Assembly (NCBI RefSeq): GCF_004168285.1
Contig: NZ_SEWF01000007.1
Coordinates: forward strand, 62,001 to 126,000
Length of the DNA: 64,000 nt
Reading direction: 5' to 3'
DNA from: Emticicia agri
Lineage (GTDB): Bacteria > Bacteroidota > Bacteroidia > Cytophagales > Spirosomataceae
Shown here: in pieces, positions 62,468 to 64,000 of the stretch
How positions within the stretch are numbered: the first letter of the stretch is position 1
How the letters are laid out: each line of letters begins with the position of its first letter
The notes under the pieces: model-generated
What the model was told of the DNA's origin: nothing
The model's input: the letters and a program-made list of their open reading frames with translations, nothing else
Databases searched by the model: none
Made by a program: the position numbers and the translations under genes

Positions 62468-63620
62468 ATGAACAAACTATCTGTTCTGATTCTTTTTTTA
62501 CCCTTTTTGTTTCTTATCAATCTTTTGCACAGATTAATCCCTACTCACCGCTTGAGGGTTTTAGTAATGCACACTTAAGTAAAGAAATAGCTATTAGATT
62601 AACTGAAGGAATTCCCAACGATTCATTAAAGCTATTAGCTATCTACGACTGGATTATAGAAAATATTGCTTACGATACTTTATTATATAAGCAGTCACAA
62701 AACTCTATGTTTTGGGATAAATTCAATTCTTCTAAATTCTTTACGATTGTGCTGAAATTCTTGCGAAAAAGAAAACAATTGATTTTGGCTATGCTCATTT
62801 ATTTTCCTCTATGTGTAACCACATAGGCATACAGAATGCTGTTGTAAAAGGGTTTGGTCGCATTGATAGTACTCAAATTCAGAAACCAAATCATACCTGG
62901 GTAGCATTTAAACTACATAATAAATGGTACATTGCTGACCCCTCATGTGATTCGGATATTTATCATACAGGCTATAAAACTGAACAGAAATCCAGATATG
63001 TTTACTTAATGGGTGATCCTAAAATTTTTCTGACTCTCCATTTTCCAATTGATCCACTATGGCAACTCAGACCCTCAATTATCTCATTGAAAGACTGGAA
63101 CGCTTTTACCTTCAATTCAAATACCGGAGATATTGCTTTTAATTATATTGACTCTTTGAAAAATTATGACAATATTGCCATAGAAAAAAATTTCCTTGCC
63201 AGCCTGAATAGAGTTATTCAAAATAAAGAGCTTGCTTATATAGCCCACTATGAATACTGTTCTTTTTTTTCACAACTTTTGGACGAAGAAATAGCTAAAT
63301 ATTTAAACATTAACAGACAATTAAATTCAGGAAATAAGAATATTGAAGAAATGGCAAGAAAACTATTGCCAAGAAAAAAAGAATTATTTGATCGACTTTT
63401 ACGAATCGAATCTTATGTGACAAAATTTAATTATCATGGTCAAAAGTTATCAGAAGTTCAATACCCGAGTAAATTCAACTCCATAATAGCTGGAACGATA
63501 TCATATTCAAAAGAAGAAACCAACAGAATAAATCATTTTCTGGTGTATGAACGGAACTCATTAAAGGAGACTATCAAAGAGTTAGAACCTTACCAAAAGA
63601 AAACCGCCAGTAAAAAGTAA
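62468..63620 (+). pseudogene. Exported transglutaminase-like protein broken by two frameshifts
   Basis: Three frames together make one protein of about 380 residues. The start ATG 62468 with one T added in the T7 run (62492-62498) gives a signal peptide ending SYQSFAQ. The second frame continues to about 62738 (LLAIYDWIIENIAYDTLLY). A further base added near 62740 leads into the third frame (YDCAEILAKKK, then the open frame whose internal ATG is at 62811). The transglutaminase histidine (PNHTWVAF) and aspartate (WYIADPSCD) are present. The catalytic cysteine position reads TIDFGYA where active relatives have C-x-GYA. The C-terminal part (62811-63620, 269 codons) is intact. Confidence 0.7.
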
Positions 63621-63645
63621 TACCCACCCGGTACTACTTTTTTTT
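63612..63645 (+). terminator. Intrinsic terminator overlapping the stop of the transglutaminase-like gene
   Basis: AAAAGTA-A-TACC pairs with GGTA-C-TACTTTT around loop CACCC, with eight T residues. The left arm includes the stop codon at 63618-63620. Confidence 0.75.
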
Positions 63646-63769
63646 CACATTCTTCATTTCTTGTCATAGTTCAATGTTTTTGAATTTTCAAGGGCGCAAC
63701 TTTGTATCATTAAATCAACAACAACTAAGTTGAGATTTGAGACAAAGCATTTTTGAATTTTAAAATATT

Positions 63770-64000
63770 ATGACAATGGAAAATAAAACCTTAGGTATCC
63801 ACCACATTACAGCCATTGCTGGTGATGCCAAACGCAATTTCAACTTTTATACAAAAGTATTAGGCTTACGTTTCATTAAAAGAACCGTAAATTTTGACGA
63901 CCCTCAAACTTATCACTTTTACTTTGGCGATGAAGAAGGTAATCCCGGTACTATTCTTACTTTCTTTCCTTGGGGCAGTGCGGTAAGACAAGGTAAACGT
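63770..64000 (+). CDS. VOC-family ring-cleaving dioxygenase (partial, runs off the window)
   Basis: 77 codons seen. It starts at ATG 63770, or at ATG 63776 two codons on. The N-terminal ENKTLGIHHITAIAGDAKRN, then FYTKVLGLRFIKRTVNFDDP and YHFYFGDEEGNPGTILTFFP, is the first vicinal-oxygen-chelate module of MhqO/MhqA-like ring-cleaving dioxygenases, with the metal-binding histidine in GIHHIT. These usually act on hydroquinones or catechols in stress response. The rest of the protein is outside the window. Confidence 0.85.
   Translation, partial: MTMENKTLGIHHITAIAGDAKRNFNFYTKVLGLRFIKRTVNFDDPQTYHFYFGDEEGNPGTILTFFPWGSAVRQGKR

Overview
The window is about 64 kb of AT-rich, densely coded DNA. It most likely belongs to a Bacteroidota of the Cytophagales type (Emticicia/Arcicella/Spirosoma-like). 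That is inferred from several promoter cores of the form TANNTTTG with a TTG or TTTG about 20 bp upstream, from the many exported lipoproteins, PepSY, RidA, DinB and LytS/LytTR proteins, and from a large Calx-beta/VCBS surface protein. There is no rRNA, so placement below class is a guess. I see no phage, IS element, CRISPR array or integron; this is chromosomal accessory and metabolic DNA.

Layout. 1-4848: the first 1616 codons of a giant secreted adhesin-like protein (minus strand, running out of the window), in which a six-repeat NHL propeller interrupts a Calx-beta domain. 5120-10935: a minus-strand run with a beta-lactamase/YdjC-deacetylase fusion, an alpha/beta hydrolase, type II NADH dehydrogenase, an exported DinB protein and a YceI protein, with intrinsic terminators behind several of them. 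11449-22535: a complete myo-inositol catabolic operon (iolB-iolC-iolA-iolG-symporter-iolJ-iolD-iolE-LacI regulator). Its promoter region carries two LacI-type AAACGTTT sites and a HutC/GntR-type palindrome over the expected transcription start. Together the enzymes take myo-inositol to DHAP and acetyl-CoA. 22536-31206: dienelactone hydrolase, a LytS/LytTR two-component pair, a Spy-like protein and a beta-barrel protein, then a 1-kb gene-free stretch with two related small-RNA-like units, then an OmpR-type two-component pair and a sugar nucleotidyltransferase. 31203-46031: an MFS carrier, an azurin-like blue-copper protein paired with a sugar-dehydrogenase-like propeller, a CoA-transferase, a run of small stress or resistance genes, a split glycoside hydrolase, an OXA-like class D beta-lactamase and an M28 peptidase. 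46117-56843: OmpA, tRNA-Glu, an M14 peptidase, two Tat-exported TIM-barrel isomerases, a minus-strand PepSY/arylesterase/toroid cluster, a GH16 glucanase and a possible 29-residue membrane peptide. 57059-64000: a NarL/DISM-type two-component system whose kinase is split at an A9 tract, an SpmA-SpmB fusion, a VanX-like lipoprotein, a Crp/Fnr regulator, a broken transglutaminase-like gene and the start of a VOC dioxygenase.

The most noteworthy points are the duplicated structured RNA units at 27.6-28.0 kb, the NHL propeller nested inside a Calx-beta fold, the dual-operator inositol promoter, the beta-lactamase/ChbG fusion, and four same-direction frameshifts in three genes (two of them in long homopolymers), which point to sequence error or slippage. 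Positions and motifs were read by eye; family names are recognition from motifs, not search results.
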